Assembly (NCBI GenBank): GCA_013824645.1
Contig: PNOF01000008.1
Location: forward strand, 1-60,505
Origin: Syntrophus sp. (in: bacteria)
Lineage (GTDB): Bacteria; Desulfobacterota; Syntrophorhabdia; Syntrophorhabdales; Syntrophorhabdaceae
Length of the DNA stretch: 60,505 nt
Reading direction: 5' to 3'
Both the position numbers and the translations under genes were made by a program. Below are positions 59,490 through 60,505 of this stretch, piece after piece. A model generated the notes under the pieces. The model saw nothing but the letters and a program-made list of their open reading frames with translations, did not search any database and was not told the DNA's origin. How positions within the stretch are numbered: position 1 is the first letter of the stretch; each line of letters starts with the position of its first letter.

Positions 59490-59822
59490 CTATTTCTTTT
59501 TCGGTTTGGCTGCTGCTTTCTTTGCTTTCGGTTTCGCTACGACGGCTTTTCCGCTCACTGCTGCCTTTAGGGCTGCTCCTGCGGAAAACTTGGGGACCTT
59601 CTTTGCGGCAATCTTGATCTCTTTGCCGGTCTGGGGATTTCTTCCCTTTCTGGCCTTCCTCTCTGCGACGGAGAATGTTCCGAACCCTATAATCGTTACC
59701 TTGTCGCCTTTCTTCATCGCCTGTGTAATTGCGCCGGTGATCACGGCGAAAGCTTTCGCTGCAGACGCATTCGAGACTTTTGTTTCCTGTGCAACTTTTG
59801 CTATTATTTCTGTCTTAGTCAT
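59490..59822 (-). CDS. hup: HU-family DNA-binding protein with basic C-terminal tail
   Basis: A 110-residue nucleoid protein. The HU fold is clear (MTKTEIIAKVAQETKVSNAS, KVTIIGFGTFSVAERKARKG, RNPQTGKEIKI). The C-terminus adds about 20 residues rich in Lys, Ala and Pro (VVAKPKAKKAAAKPKKK), like histone-type tails found in some bacterial HU proteins. The frame is open to 60017, but GGGAGGTAG precedes ATG 59822. The tail would increase DNA or RNA binding. Confidence 0.93.
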   Translation of the reverse strand: MTKTEIIAKVAQETKVSNASAAKAFAVITGAITQAMKKGDKVTIIGFGTFSVAERKARKGRNPQTGKEIKIAAKKVPKFSAGAALKAAVSGKAVVAKPKAKKAAAKPKKK

Positions 59823-60184
59823 TCTTACTACCTCCCTGGTTATATGTGAGTTATATATAATTATCAGGCAAATAGCCTCTGCCTGTTGCGTGAATCCCTG
59901 TAAGAATAACCATCTATGAGAATTATTACCATAATTACTATATAAATCAAGTACTTTCTGCAATGAATGGGCGAAAATCGTATATTTTATTACTATAGAC
60001 AAACCAGATCCCGGCATACTTTACTAACGCAGGAGTGTTTTGCGGGCTTCGATTATCTCCCTGTATCGATCCATATGCCCTCCAATTTTGAAGAATATGC
60101 GAGTTTCCTTAACCGGTGTACCGCTTATGGGAGGGCGGCATATACCCCTGTAGCTGAATCGAGACATGTGCCGGAATGGTTTTT
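59823..60184. other. Intergenic region upstream of HU
   Basis: A/T-rich to about 60000 (with TTATATAATT-type stretches) and probably the HU promoter. Between 60020 and 60184 nothing with homology is seen. Confidence 0.4.
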
Positions 60185-60505
60185 CTATTGCTTCCTTGAT
60201 TTGGTTATATCTGCCTTACAGGCGGGATTAAGTTCAGCCTCATGTGCTTTAAGACACTTGATCATTCTTCCGGCTCCCGGTTTTACATCTTTGCAGAATT
60301 TGTCCACATCGGCTTTGCAGTCCTCTCTCATTTCAATAACTTTCTTCTTCAGCTCAAGTCTGTTTACCTTACATTCCGGCGAAAGTTCTGATTCGTGTTC
60401 TTTGAGACATTTCATAATTCGTCCGTCCCCCCGGGTCATGCCTTTACAGAATTTTTCAATATCTGCCATACAGGGTCTGTTAGCTTTGCCGGGTGGTTGG
60501 GCCGA
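60185..60505 (-). CDS. Cysteine-rich repeat protein (GLG1-type), 5' end outside the window
   Basis: The frame is open to the window edge, so the start is not seen; the ATG at 60469 lies inside the first repeat, since the preceding codons read KANRPC. Two repeats are visible, each C-x-x-DIEKFC or DVDKFC, then GxGRxxKCLKxHExEL and C, as in Golgi-apparatus-protein-1-like repeats. The upstream SAQPPGKAN probably marks the end of a signal peptide. Such proteins are exported and bind partners through disulfide-held helices. Function unknown. Confidence 0.72.
   Translation of the reverse strand, partial: SAQPPGKANRPCMADIEKFCKGMTRGDGRIMKCLKEHESELSPECKVNRLELKKKVIEMREDCKADVDKFCKDVKPGAGRMIKCLKAHEAELNPACKADITKSRKQ

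Overview
The window looks like a chromosomal segment from a Gram-negative, probably anaerobic member of the former Deltaproteobacteria (Desulfobacterota; a syntroph-like lineage such as Syntrophorhabdia or Syntrophia is a guess). The reasons are the mix of PAS-rich hybrid histidine kinases, a TreT-like glycosyltransferase beside OtsA/OtsB, a PycB/OadA-type carboxyltransferase without a biotin domain, an AmmeMemoRadiSam B protein, menaquinone genes, a PilC protein and many Sec-exported small proteins. No rRNA or clear species marker is present, so the taxonomy is inference.

Layout. 0-5 kb (+): a tightly overlapping trehalose operon (DUF5752 protein, TreT-like glycosyltransferase, membrane-anchored HAMP-OtsA, OtsB). 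5-11 kb (mostly -): an orphan membrane protein, a cold-shock protein, a REC-adenylate cyclase and a four-PAS hybrid kinase with the relic of a receiver domain beside it. 11-13 kb: tRNA-Gly(CCC) followed by three tandem minihelix-like copies of its own 3' end, a block of dispersed repeats, and an MFS-spermidine synthase fusion. 13.5-18.4 kb (+): OmpR-type regulator, sensor kinase, HtrA protease, PilC. 18.8-24.5 kb (-): a five-gene overlapping operon (NitT/TauT-like ABC transporter, UbiE/MenG, UbiA/MenA) behind a PycB-like gene. 24.6-26 kb: tRNA-Pro(CGG), a nitroreductase relic and a Memo-family gene.

26-42 kb (-) is an accessory-looking block: a VIT/vWA protein, a knottin-like cysteine-rich protein, a Kunitz-type protein translationally coupled to a radical SAM/SPASM enzyme, two paralogous families of secreted proteins, several small membrane proteins and lipoproteins, relics of cysteine-rich and TPR genes, and a large exported ankyrin protein. 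Five promoters in this block carry an extracytoplasmic-function (ECF) sigma signature, GGAACTT-N16/17-GTCnnA. A closely related site precedes the ECF sigma/anti-sigma pair at 45.2-46.9 kb. The simplest reading is an autoregulated envelope regulon whose output is a set of small exported and membrane proteins. This is the most system-like novelty in the window.

43-60.5 kb: a PNPOx-like protein, a Spinster-type MFS transporter, a lipoprotein gene that seems to start at AUA, the sigma/anti-sigma pair, a RelE/HigA-type toxin-antitoxin pair flanked by direct repeats, a two-cassette integron array without integrase (CALIN) carrying two proteins with HEPN-like R-x4-H motifs, an Ldh2-type dehydrogenase, an HDOD protein, a hybrid kinase, a PH-domain protein, MarR, a PlsC/acyl-ACP synthetase fusion, HU, and the 3' part of a cysteine-rich repeat protein cut by the window edge.
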